Below, one piece after another: positions 15,965-23,804 of a DNA stretch of 30,632 bases. A model generated the notes under the pieces. That model worked only from the letters and a program-made list of their open reading frames with translations, ran no database searches and had not been told where the DNA came from. Position numbers and translations under genes: made by a program. The stretch's first letter is position 1. Every line of letters starts with the position of its first letter. This stretch comes from RGIG426 sp045598065 (GTDB lineage Bacteria > Bacillota > Clostridia > Oscillospirales > Acutalibacteraceae), in NCBI GenBank assembly GCA_045598065.1, contig JAZLLJ010000071.1, positions 1 through 30,632 on the forward strand. The letters run 5' to 3'.

Positions 15965-16837
15965 ATGGAACAAGTCGGACGAGTAATGGGAGTGTTGGGC
16001 GGATTTTATACCGTGAAAACTCCCGATGGTACGGTGGAGTGCCGCGGCCGCGGCGCTTTGCGCCGTCAAGGGGCATCACCGCTTGCAGGGGATTTTGTGC
16101 GCGTGTCGGTTCAGGATGACGGTACCGGCGCGATTGAAGAATTGCTGCCTCGCAAGAACGCGCTTTACCGCCCACCGGCCGCCAACGTGGACTGTCTCGT
16201 GTTGGTGGTCTCCATGGCTGATCCTGCGCCCAATCTTCCGATTCTGGATGCGATGATTGCAATTGCGGAGGATCAGGAAATCGAGCCGATTATTGTATTC
16301 AACAAATCCGATTTGGAAGATGCCGCCGCCCTGTATGCTTTGTATGAAAAAGCCGGCTTTTCCGTGTTTGCCGTTTCCGCAAAAACGGGGGAAGGCGTGG
16401 CGGAATTGGAGGAGGCCTTCAAAGGCAAACTGTGTGTGTTCTCCGGTAACAGCGGCGTGGGAAAATCCTCGCTTCTCAACCGGTTGGATTCGCGGCTGTT
16501 GCTGTCTACGGGCGAAATCAGCCATAAGTTAGGCCGCGGCCGCCACACGACACGTGCCACGGTGTTATACGAACGGGAAGACGGCGGCTTTTTTGCCGAT
16601 ACACCCGGCTTTTCTTCGTTGGAACTGCCGAAACTCACCGATGTGAATCCCGAAAATCTGCCTTTTTGTTTTCGGGAATTTGTGCCGTATCTCGGTCGGT
16701 GCAAATTTTCCACCTGCCACCACGAGAACGAAAAAGGGTGTGCTATCTGCGAGGCGGTGAAAGCAGGGAAAATCGCGCCGTCCCGTCACCAAAGTTATTG
16801 TGCGATGCTGAAAGAGTTGAATGTACCTAAGTATTGA
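15965..16837 (+). CDS. rsgA: Ribosome small-subunit GTPase RsgA
   Basis: A circularly permuted GTPase that checks late 30S assembly. The 290-residue protein has an N-terminal OB fold, then motifs in permuted order: NKSD (113-116), P-loop GNSGVGKS (161-168), DTPG (212-215). The C-terminal zinc region contains CKFSTCHHENEKGC with the expected Cys/His ligands. GAGGAGG precedes the ATG. In many Firmicutes rpe and thiamine pyrophosphokinase follow; here trkA follows after 25 bases. Confidence 0.96.
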   Translation: MEQVGRVMGVLGGFYTVKTPDGTVECRGRGALRRQGASPLAGDFVRVSVQDDGTGAIEELLPRKNALYRPPAANVDCLVLVVSMADPAPNLPILDAMIAIAEDQEIEPIIVFNKSDLEDAAALYALYEKAGFSVFAVSAKTGEGVAELEEAFKGKLCVFSGNSGVGKSSLLNRLDSRLLLSTGEISHKLGRGRHTTRATVLYEREDGGFFADTPGFSSLELPKLTDVNPENLPFCFREFVPYLGRCKFSTCHHENEKGCAICEAVKAGKIAPSRHQSYCAMLKELNVPKY

Positions 16838-16862
16838 TATTTAGAAAACGAGGTGTCGTTTG

Positions 16863-18218
16863 ATGAAAATCGTAATTGTCGGAAACGGAAAACTGGGCTA
16901 TTCTCTGGCGGAACAACTGTCGGATGAGGGGCACGACGTGGTCATTATTGACAGTAGTGAAAACGTGATTCGTGTTACCCGAAATGCGCTTGACGTTTCC
17001 TGCATCTTTGGCAATGGTAACAATCAAGATATTCAAATACAGGCCGGTGTGCCGAACGCGGATTTGGTGATTGCGGTCACGTCTACGGACGAGCAAAATA
17101 TCCTGTGTTGCTTGCTGGCGAAAAAGTTGGGTGCAAAACACACTATTGCCCGTGTTCGTGAGCCGGATTACGCCAAAAGCGTTATGACGTTGCGCGAAGA
17201 ACTCAACTTGAGTCTTGCCATCAATCCCGAAAAAGAGGCAGCAACGGATATTTCCCGTATTTTGCGTTTCCCGTCAGCCATGAAAGTGGACTTTTTCGCC
17301 AAAGGCCGTCTCGAAATGGTGGAATTGAAATTGCCGGCTGATAGCCCCATTATCGGTCATCCGCTGAGCAAACTGTCTGGGTTGTTTAAGATGAAAATCC
17401 TTATTTGCGCGGTGCAACGTGGGGATGACGTGATTATCCCGAACGGCGATTTTGTGCCGCAGGAGGGCGATCGCATTAGCTTGACGGCCGCGCCGAACGA
17501 CATCTCTCAACTGTTCCGTACGCTGGGACTTACCAGCACCAAAACCCGTACGGCTATGATTGTGGGCGGCGGTAAGATTGCGTATTATCTCATTCGGGAA
17601 CTGCTGGAAGCAGGTATTCGTGTCAAAGTGCTTGACCGGGACGAGAAACGCTGTGAACTGCTTGCGGAACGCTATCCGAAAGCTACCGTACTTTGCGGTG
17701 ACGGTACCGACCGCGAGACGTTGAAAGAAGAAGGCGCCGAGGACGTGGATGCGCTGGTGGCGCTGACCGGTCTTGACGAAGAAAACGTGGTTATCTCTAT
17801 GTATGCCGGCTCGTGCAACGTGCCGAAAGTCATCACGAAAGTCAACCACATTTCTTTCGGTGAAGTGTTGTCTAAAGCAGGCATCGAGTGCGTGATTACT
17901 CCGCATACCATCGCCACGGACCGTATTGTGCGCTACGTTCGCGCTATGCAGAGTTCTTCCGGCGGTAGTATGTTGGCGTTGTCGAAAATCGTCGGTGGTA
18001 AAGTGGAAGCGATTGAGTTTAAGGTGAACGAGGATTTCAAAGGCAAGAATTTGCCGCTGAAAAATCTGAAACTCCAAAAGAATTTGCTGATTGTCAGTAT
18101 TGTGAGGGATGGCAAAATTTTGTATCCTACCGGCGACGACGTGATTTGCACGAATGACCGCGTAATCGTGGTTACTACCGGCACAGGAATGGATGAACTC
18201 AACGATATTTTCGCGTAA
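16863..18218 (+). CDS. trkA: Trk-type potassium uptake regulatory protein TrkA
   Basis: A cytoplasmic, nucleotide-binding gating subunit for a TrkH/KtrB-type potassium channel. The 451-residue protein holds two RCK units in tandem. The first starts with KIVIVGNGKLGYSLAEQL and ends its nucleotide-binding strand with an acidic residue (VVIIDSSE); the second starts with AMIVGGGKIAYYLIREL and has VKVLDRDEKR. A C-terminal RCK_C domain follows each. A TTG three bases upstream could also start it, but the ATG at 16863 is preferred. No channel subunit is present in the window, so its partner is encoded elsewhere. A terminator follows at once. Confidence 0.94.
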   Translation: MKIVIVGNGKLGYSLAEQLSDEGHDVVIIDSSENVIRVTRNALDVSCIFGNGNNQDIQIQAGVPNADLVIAVTSTDEQNILCCLLAKKLGAKHTIARVREPDYAKSVMTLREELNLSLAINPEKEAATDISRILRFPSAMKVDFFAKGRLEMVELKLPADSPIIGHPLSKLSGLFKMKILICAVQRGDDVIIPNGDFVPQEGDRISLTAAPNDISQLFRTLGLTSTKTRTAMIVGGGKIAYYLIRELLEAGIRVKVLDRDEKRCELLAERYPKATVLCGDGTDRETLKEEGAEDVDALVALTGLDEENVVISMYAGSCNVPKVITKVNHISFGEVLSKAGIECVITPHTIATDRIVRYVRAMQSSSGGSMLALSKIVGGKVEAIEFKVNEDFKGKNLPLKNLKLQKNLLIVSIVRDGKILYPTGDDVICTNDRVIVVTTGTGMDELNDIFA

Positions 18219-18229
18219 TAGAATGAATG

Positions 18230-18268
18230 AAAAGCCCGATTTCGTGTGTAACGAGGTCGGGCTTTTTT
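18230..18268 (+). terminator. Rho-independent terminator after trkA
   Basis: AAAAGCCCGA (18230-18239) pairs with TCGGGCTTTT (18257-18266) and the run ends in six T. It closes the long cluster that began near 4600. Confidence 0.85.
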
Positions 18269-18353
18269 CACGTCTGCGTTTTTGCGGCATAGGATGATAA
18301 GGACAACGCGGGAGGGCGCGGAGGGGTTTGGTTGTCGGAAAGGAGCGGGAAAT

Positions 18354-18638
18354 GTGAGTACGGTCGTGTTTTTTGTGATAGTGGGAGTGTTTGCAGTGTA
18401 CGGATTGTGTGAGGCGATTGTACGGTTTGTTTCCTGGCTTTGGATTCCCAAAGGGATGAAACCCGTTACTCTTGTTCGCTGTGACGATTTGCAGGAATTA
18501 ACGCCGCTTACGGCAGAATTGTGGGAGGAAAAAGAGGGACATTTCGTGCGCTTTTGGTCACCGGATGCGAAGCCGGACGAAGAAGGGCGAATTTCTTTGT
18601 CAAACCTCAACGAAATATTGCTTTTTTTGACGGAATAA
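18354..18638 (+). CDS. Small single-pass membrane protein, unknown function
   Basis: A 94-residue protein that I do not recognise. After GTG 18354, which follows AAGGAG at good spacing, there is one hydrophobic segment at about residues 3-25 (VVFFVIVGVFAVYGLCEAIV). A short aromatic stretch and a Pro-Lys turn lead to a mostly hydrophilic part of about 60 residues with strand-like pattern (KPVTLVRCDD). It stands alone between a terminator and the recD2 promoter, which lies inside its 3' end. An open frame continues upstream to 18282, but without a ribosome binding site. I rate it as likely real because of the ribosome binding site, the membrane helix and its collinear position; the role is unknown. 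Confidence 0.65.
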   Translation: MSTVVFFVIVGVFAVYGLCEAIVRFVSWLWIPKGMKPVTLVRCDDLQELTPLTAELWEEKEGHFVRFWSPDAKPDEEGRISLSNLNEILLFLTE

Positions 18639-18647
18639 GGTATACTG
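18619..18647 (+). promoter_or_regulatory. Sigma-A-type promoter for recD2-comF-mreB
   Basis: TTGCTT (18619-18624), 17 bases, TATACT (18642-18647). The upstream box lies within the last codons of the small membrane protein gene. Confidence 0.65.
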
Positions 18648-18680
18648 TACCTATCTATGAACGTATAAAGGGAGAAGCGC

Positions 18681-20903
18681 ATGGACGAACAGATGTTGCA
18701 GGAACTTTCCGGTACGGTGGAACGCGTGGTGTTCCGCAATCCCGACAACGGGTGGACGGTGCTGGAAGTCTCTGATTCAGAACAATTACATACCGTCGTC
18801 GGCGTGCTTCCGGAAGTGGCGGTCGGCGAGTGGATTTGTGCGCGCGGCAGTTTTATTGACCATACCACGTTCGGCCGTCAGTTCAAAGCGGAGGAATGTG
18901 AACGCCGTTTACCGGTGGATGCCGCGGCGATTTTGCGATATCTGAGTTCCGGCGCTGTGAAAGGCATCGGCCCCGGCAGAGCGCTGAAAATCGTGCGCAA
19001 ATTCGGGGACGATACCTTGCGCATCTTACAGGAAGAGCCGGAACGCCTTGCGGAAATTTCCGGAATTACCGTCGCTTCCGCCCGTCAAATGGGAGAGGCG
19101 TTTGCCGAACAATTCGGTCTGCGCGAGGCGATGCTTCGCCTTGCGGAATACGGACTGACACCCACCGAATGTATGCGGTGCTACAAAAAATGGGGCGCCG
19201 GTGCGGTGGACCGTATTCGAGAAAACCCTTACATTTTATGCGATGCCGGAGCCGGCATCTCGTTTGACCGCGTGGATGCGCTTTGTGAAGAACGGCAAAT
19301 GGCGGCGGATGATCCCCGTCGCGTAAAGGCCGCCCTCTGCCACGTACTGCGCCACAACACCCACAACGGCCATACGTGCCTGCCGATTGACCGTTTATGC
19401 GAGGTGACGGCAGAACTGTTGCAAATTTCTTTGGAAACGGCGACAGACGCATTGTCGGCGCTTGTCAGTCGCGGACACGTGGTGGTTTCCACCTTGCGCG
19501 GACAGAGCTTTGGCTTTTTGCCGGAACTGTTCGTTCAAGAAAAACATATTGCACAGGATATTCGTAAGCGCGCGGAGGGAACACCGCTGTATGTGGGCGA
19601 CGTAGACCGTCTGATTGAAGCGGTGGAGCGCGCGGACGGCATTGTGTATGAAAACGAACAGCGCGAGGCAATCGAAACGGCGCTTCGCCGACAAATTTTT
19701 ATTTTGACCGGCGGTCCCGGAACGGGTAAAACCACTACTCTCAAAGCGATTTTGACGGCGCTTGAAGCGCAGGGCGAAACGGTGCTGCTGGCGGCACCGA
19801 CAGGCCGTGCTGCCAAACGGATGAGCGAATTGACCGGCAGAGATGCCAAAACCATTCACCGTCTTCTTGAAGTGCAGTGGACAACGGACGATATGCCGGT
19901 GTTTGCACGGGACGAACTGAATCCTCTGGATGCGGATACGGTCATTGTGGACGAGCTGTCGATGGTGGACGTTTCGTTGTTTTCATCGCTTTTGCGTGCG
20001 CTGAAAGAGCGTTGTCGTTTGATTTTGGTGGGAGATGCTCACCAACTGCCTGCCATCGGCGCAGGCAACGTGTTGGGAGATTTGGTACAAAGCGGTATGG
20101 TGCCGGCTGTGGAACTTAAACGCGTGTTTCGCCAGGCAATGGAAAGCCATATCGTCCAAAATGCCCACCGTATTGTGGCAGGTGAAACGCCGCTTCCCGG
20201 CGATAAAGATGCGGATTTCTTCTTTTTGAAACGGGATAGTGCCACTGCGGTCAACCATGCGGTGGTGGATCTTTGTTGCCGCCGCTTGCCGGAAAAATAC
20301 GGGGAAGACGTGTTCGAGGGTATTCAAGTGTTGGCGCCTGCCCGTAAAGGTCGTGTGGGAACGGAAGAACTTAACCGAGCATTACAGGAAAAATGCAATC
20401 CGCCGTCTGCGACCAAAGGGGAATTTAAGGCCGGATTTCGCCTGTTCCGCGAAGGCGACAAAGTGATGCAAACGCGCAATAACTACGACTTGTCGTGGGC
20501 GAAAACCGACGGCTCGGTGGGATCCGGTGTGTTTAACGGCGATATCGGGATTATCGAAAAAGTGGACCGACGGGATGATTGCCTTACCGTGCGATTTGAC
20601 GATGAGCGGATTGTAACGTATCTGCGCGCCGATGCGGAGGACTTGGAACTGGCCTACGCGGCAACGGTACACAAAAGCCAAGGCAACGAGTTCGATATGG
20701 TGGTTATTCCGCTGTTCGACGTGCCGAAACCGCTGTGCTATCGGCATTTGTTGTATACTGCGGTGACGCGTGCCAAAAATTTGTTGGTGCTTGTCGGCGA
20801 AGAGGAAACCCTGCGCCGTATGATTGAAAACGACCGCAAGACGTTGCGCTATACCGGACTTCGGGAATTCCTTGCCGCGCGAGATGAGGATGGTGTCGTA
20901 TGA
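18681..20903 (+). CDS. recD2: ATP-dependent RecD2-type DNA helicase
   Basis: A superfamily 1B 5'-3' helicase found in bacteria, with or without RecBC, and tied to DNA repair and fork maintenance. The 740-residue protein has the long N-terminal region of RecD2 with helix-hairpin-helix sequence (about residues 90-200, e.g. GIGPGRALKIVRKFG). Next come Walker A GGPGTGKT at 344-351, Walker B DELSMVD from residue 424, and the C-terminal motifs TVHKSQGNEFDMVVIP and YTAVTRAKNLL. AAAGGGAG precedes the ATG. Its stop overlaps the comF start by four bases. RecD of the RecBCD complex is shorter and lacks this N-terminus, so RecD2 is the better name. Confidence 0.95.
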   Translation: MDEQMLQELSGTVERVVFRNPDNGWTVLEVSDSEQLHTVVGVLPEVAVGEWICARGSFIDHTTFGRQFKAEECERRLPVDAAAILRYLSSGAVKGIGPGRALKIVRKFGDDTLRILQEEPERLAEISGITVASARQMGEAFAEQFGLREAMLRLAEYGLTPTECMRCYKKWGAGAVDRIRENPYILCDAGAGISFDRVDALCEERQMAADDPRRVKAALCHVLRHNTHNGHTCLPIDRLCEVTAELLQISLETATDALSALVSRGHVVVSTLRGQSFGFLPELFVQEKHIAQDIRKRAEGTPLYVGDVDRLIEAVERADGIVYENEQREAIETALRRQIFILTGGPGTGKTTTLKAILTALEAQGETVLLAAPTGRAAKRMSELTGRDAKTIHRLLEVQWTTDDMPVFARDELNPLDADTVIVDELSMVDVSLFSSLLRALKERCRLILVGDAHQLPAIGAGNVLGDLVQSGMVPAVELKRVFRQAMESHIVQNAHRIVAGETPLPGDKDADFFFLKRDSATAVNHAVVDLCCRRLPEKYGEDVFEGIQVLAPARKGRVGTEELNRALQEKCNPPSATKGEFKAGFRLFREGDKVMQTRNNYDLSWAKTDGSVGSGVFNGDIGIIEKVDRRDDCLTVRFDDERIVTYLRADAEDLELAYAATVHKSQGNEFDMVVIPLFDVPKPLCYRHLLYTAVTRAKNLLVLVGEEETLRRMIENDRKTLRYTGLREFLAARDEDGVV

Positions 20904-21613
20904 GTCGGTTATCGTTTCGCAGACGACTGGCGGCGATGTTCTTTCCGGAACGGTGTGCGTTTTGCGATACAGTCGTAAACGCCGGTGTGACGGTGTGCAA
21001 ACGATGCAAAGAGTCCTTGCCGCGACAGGAACGGCCGCTGTGTTTGCGGTGCGGACTGTCCAAAACGGATTGCACCTGCAAAAGTGTTGCCACGGTGCTG
21101 GACGGTGTGTGCGCGCCGTTTCGGTATGAGGGAGCAGTAAAGAGGGGAATTCTGCGTTTTAAGGAAAATGGGACAAGCCTCACCGCCGCCTACTATGCCC
21201 AAGAGATTGCGGAGACGGTGTTGCAGGAATTCGAGGGTGTTTCTTTTGATGCTGTAACGTTTGTACCGATGGAAAAGGCAGACAGACGGGAACGCGGTTA
21301 TAACCAAAGCGAGTGGTTGGCAAACGAAGTGGCTAAACGGTTGAACGTGCCGACTGTACCGCTTTTGCGTAAGGTGTTTTCTACGAAACCGCAAAAAGAA
21401 GTGCCTGCCGGGAAACGAGAGGGCAACCTGCGCGGTGCACTTGACTGTGTGGAAGGCGCGGACGTGGCGGACAAGTGTCTTTTGGTAGTGGATGACGTGT
21501 GTACGACCGGCGCCACTTTGCGCGAATGTGCACTGATTTTGAAAATTTACAAAGCAAGCGCTGTTTATGGCGCTACTTTGGCGAAAACCCGATTAGAGAG
21601 GGATGAGTCCTGA
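20900..21613 (+). CDS. comF: ComF-family phosphoribosyltransferase-like protein
   Basis: ComF proteins help bring single-stranded DNA into the cell or process it in natural transformation; the family is also found in many non-competent species. The 237-residue protein has an N-terminal zinc region with paired cysteines (19/22, 33/36, 48/51, 58/60) and a PRPP-loop region LLVVDDVCTTGATLRE with Asp198-Asp199. RRERGYNQSEWLA is also a family hallmark. It overlaps recD2 by four bases and mreB by one, so all three should be made together. No comFA or comE gene is in the window, so competence cannot be claimed. Confidence 0.92.
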   Translation: MSRLSFRRRLAAMFFPERCAFCDTVVNAGVTVCKRCKESLPRQERPLCLRCGLSKTDCTCKSVATVLDGVCAPFRYEGAVKRGILRFKENGTSLTAAYYAQEIAETVLQEFEGVSFDAVTFVPMEKADRRERGYNQSEWLANEVAKRLNVPTVPLLRKVFSTKPQKEVPAGKREGNLRGALDCVEGADVADKCLLVVDDVCTTGATLRECALILKIYKASAVYGATLAKTRLERDES

Positions 21614-22647
21614 TGGCAGGAACCAATTTAGGTATTGATCTCGGTACTTCAAAAGTGACGATTTATAAAGAGGGTGCCGGTATCGTTTTAAGTGAGCCGG
21701 CAGTTGTGGCGCTGGACAAAAAGTCCGGCCGTGTCATTGCGGTTGGGCGTGAAGCGTATGATATGATTGAAAAAGAGCCGCCCACCATTCGTGTGGTGCA
21801 ACCCATGCGCAAAGGGGTGGTGTCCGACTACGACAGTGCCGAAAAAATGTTGCGTGCCTTTGTTAATAAAGTGTGTGCGTTTAAGGTGTTTAAGCCGCGC
21901 GCGGTGGTGTCTGTGCCGGCAGTTGTCACCGAGGTGGAACAACGCTCGGTGGTGCAAGCCGCGACGTCGGTGGGTATTCGCCGTGTAGCGCTCATTGAAG
22001 AATGTATGGCATCGGCTATCGGTGCCGGTCTTGCGGTGGAAGAACCGCACGGCGCGATGATTGTGGATATGGGCGCCGGGACGACCGATGCGGCGGTGGT
22101 AACGCTTGGTGGAATTGCCGCTTCCAAATCGGTGAAAATGGCAGGAGACGATATGGATGAGGCCATTGTGCGTATGGTGCGAAATCGCTACAATCACGTT
22201 ATCGGTTTAAAAACCGCGGAAGAAATCAAATGCCAAATCGGCAACGTTCTCCCGACGGAGGGAGAAATGGAAGTGCGAGGAAGAGATTCCGTTTCCGGCT
22301 TACCGTGTGTGAAAACCGTGAAAGCCTCTGATGTTTTCGATGTGTTGTCCGAGCCGTTTTCGGTGATTTTGTCTGCTATTCAAAGCGTGCTGGAACAGAT
22401 TCCGCCGGAGGTATCGAGTGACGTGATGGCAGACGGAATTACGTTGGCAGGCGGTATCGCGAAACTCGGCGGAATGGCAAAACGGCTTTCCCGCGAATTG
22501 GGCGTGGAATGTCGCATAGCAGAGAATCCGGAAAACTGTGCGGCTCTCGGCGCCGGACGCGCGTTTTCTGCAAAGCGGACGTCTATTGAAAATGTGTACG
22601 ATGTGAACATTTTTTCCTATGACCGCTCGGATTGGATGGAGCGTTGA
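21613..22647 (+). CDS. MreB/Mbl-family actin-like protein, divergent
   Basis: An actin-like ATPase that forms filaments under the membrane and guides cell-wall synthesis. The 344-residue length is typical. Family blocks are clear: NLGIDLGTSKV (phosphate 1), MIVDMGAGTTDAAVV (phosphate 2), VRGRDSVSGLP and the C-terminal AENPENCAALGAG. Several sites differ from usual MreB/Mbl: GTSKVTIY where GTANTLVY is common, LIEECMASAIGAG where LIEEPMAAAIGAG is common, and LAGGIAKLGG where LTGGGALLxG is common. No mreC or mreD follows. The ATG overlaps the comF stop. It could be a third MreB paralogue with a side role; the family assignment is certain. Confidence 0.9.
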   Translation: MAGTNLGIDLGTSKVTIYKEGAGIVLSEPAVVALDKKSGRVIAVGREAYDMIEKEPPTIRVVQPMRKGVVSDYDSAEKMLRAFVNKVCAFKVFKPRAVVSVPAVVTEVEQRSVVQAATSVGIRRVALIEECMASAIGAGLAVEEPHGAMIVDMGAGTTDAAVVTLGGIAASKSVKMAGDDMDEAIVRMVRNRYNHVIGLKTAEEIKCQIGNVLPTEGEMEVRGRDSVSGLPCVKTVKASDVFDVLSEPFSVILSAIQSVLEQIPPEVSSDVMADGITLAGGIAKLGGMAKRLSRELGVECRIAENPENCAALGAGRAFSAKRTSIENVYDVNIFSYDRSDWMER

Positions 22648-22672
22648 CATTTTTAGTTTTTTATGGTATACT
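22644..22672 (+). promoter_or_regulatory. Near-consensus sigma-A promoter for the zinc-ribbon / TPM pair
   Basis: TTGACA (22644-22649), 17 bases, TATACT (22667-22672), with an extended TGG just before the -10. The -35 box overlaps the mreB stop codon. This is one of the strongest promoters in the window. Confidence 0.85.
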
Positions 22673-22705
22673 ACTTATTCAGCCTATACATAAGGAGGCG
22701 TTTTT

Positions 22706-23791
22706 GTGAGCGGAGTTATGGAATACACCTGCCCTTGCTGTAACGGACGTATGACGTTCGACACCACGGCGCAAAAAGTCAAGTGTGAATTCTGCGGAAC
22801 GGAATTTGAAATGTCTACCCTGGAAAAATATGACCAGGGATTAAAAATGGATGCTCCCGACGAGATGCAATGGAACACCAACGTGGGAGGAGAATGGCAG
22901 GAAAACGAGCAAGACGGTCTTGCTTCGTACGTGTGCAACTCCTGCGGCGGCGAAATTGCCTGCGACGTGACGACTGCGGCCACTTCCTGCCCGTTTTGCG
23001 GCAATCCGGTGGTGATGAAAGGCAACTTGTCCGGTGCGCTTCGCCCGGATGTGGTTATTCCTTTCAAACTGGATAAAGAAGCGGCAAAAGCCGGCCTTGA
23101 AAAGCATTTGCAGGGCAAACGGTTGTTGCCGAAACTCTTTAAGGATCAAAACCACATCGACGAAATCAAAGGCGTGTACGTGCCGTTTTGGTTGTTTGAT
23201 GCGGATGCGGATGCCAACATCCGTTACCACGCGACCAACGTTCGCCGCTGGAGCGACAGCGATTATAACTACACGGAAACCAGTCACTTTATGGTGCTTC
23301 GCGCCGGTGACCTCGGCTTCCAGTACGTGCCGGTGGACGGCTCGTCCCGTATGCCGGACGATTTGATGGAATCCATTGAACCGTTCGATTTTTCCCAGGC
23401 GGTGGATTTCCAAACGGCCTATCTCTCCGGTTTTTTAGCGGATAAATACGATGTGACCGCTGAGGACAGCATCGGCCGCGCCAACGACCGCATTAAACGC
23501 AGCACCGAAGAGGTGTTTGCCTCGACTGTCACCGGTTTTATGTCGGTTGTTCCCGAAAGCAGCAGTGTGCGCCTGCAAAACGGCCAGGCGAAATACGCAC
23601 TGTATCCCGTGTGGCTTTTGAACACGACCTACAACGGCCAAAAATACACGTTTGCTATGAATGGTCAAACGGGAAAATTCGTCGGCGACCTGCCTTGTGA
23701 CAAAGGCGCGTATTGGCGCTGGTTTGGCATTGTCGGCTCGATCGCGGCGGCGGCCTCGTTCACCATTATGGCGTTGTTCCATTGGCTGTAA
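22706..23791 (+). CDS. Membrane-anchored double zinc-ribbon protein (YdjG-like)
   Basis: A 361-residue protein often named 'TFIIB-type zinc ribbon-containing'. It has two four-cysteine ribbons: Cys9/12 with Cys27/30, and Cys77/80 with Cys95/98. A soluble middle of about 230 residues follows (KGVYVPFWLFDADADA marks the family), and a single hydrophobic helix ends the chain at about 339-359. It therefore likely faces the cytoplasm and is held by its tail. The gene order with the next gene matches Bacillus ydjG-ydjH, whose products with YdjI act on membrane stress and PspA recruitment. AAGGAGG precedes GTG 22706. There is no helix-turn-helix, so a transcription-factor role is unlikely despite the usual name. 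Confidence 0.85.
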   Translation: MSGVMEYTCPCCNGRMTFDTTAQKVKCEFCGTEFEMSTLEKYDQGLKMDAPDEMQWNTNVGGEWQENEQDGLASYVCNSCGGEIACDVTTAATSCPFCGNPVVMKGNLSGALRPDVVIPFKLDKEAAKAGLEKHLQGKRLLPKLFKDQNHIDEIKGVYVPFWLFDADADANIRYHATNVRRWSDSDYNYTETSHFMVLRAGDLGFQYVPVDGSSRMPDDLMESIEPFDFSQAVDFQTAYLSGFLADKYDVTAEDSIGRANDRIKRSTEEVFASTVTGFMSVVPESSSVRLQNGQAKYALYPVWLLNTTYNGQKYTFAMNGQTGKFVGDLPCDKGAYWRWFGIVGSIAAAASFTIMALFHWL

Positions 23792-23804
23792 GGGAGGGAC
23801 GAAG

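Noticed and set aside
13783..15966. 727-residue open frame on the minus strand under prkC
   Set aside because: It is rich in Phe, Arg and His with no recognisable motif, as expected from reading the kinase gene backwards.
18628..18647. TTGACG paired with TATACT ahead of recD2
   Set aside because: The gap is only 8 bases; TTGCTT at 18619 gives the proper 17.
17274..18868. Two long minus-strand frames under trkA and the small membrane protein
   Set aside because: They cross a terminator and a promoter of the plus strand and show no family features.
20900..22647. A competence locus
   Set aside because: Only comF is present; comFA, comE and pilus genes are not in the window, and comF alone is common in non-competent species.
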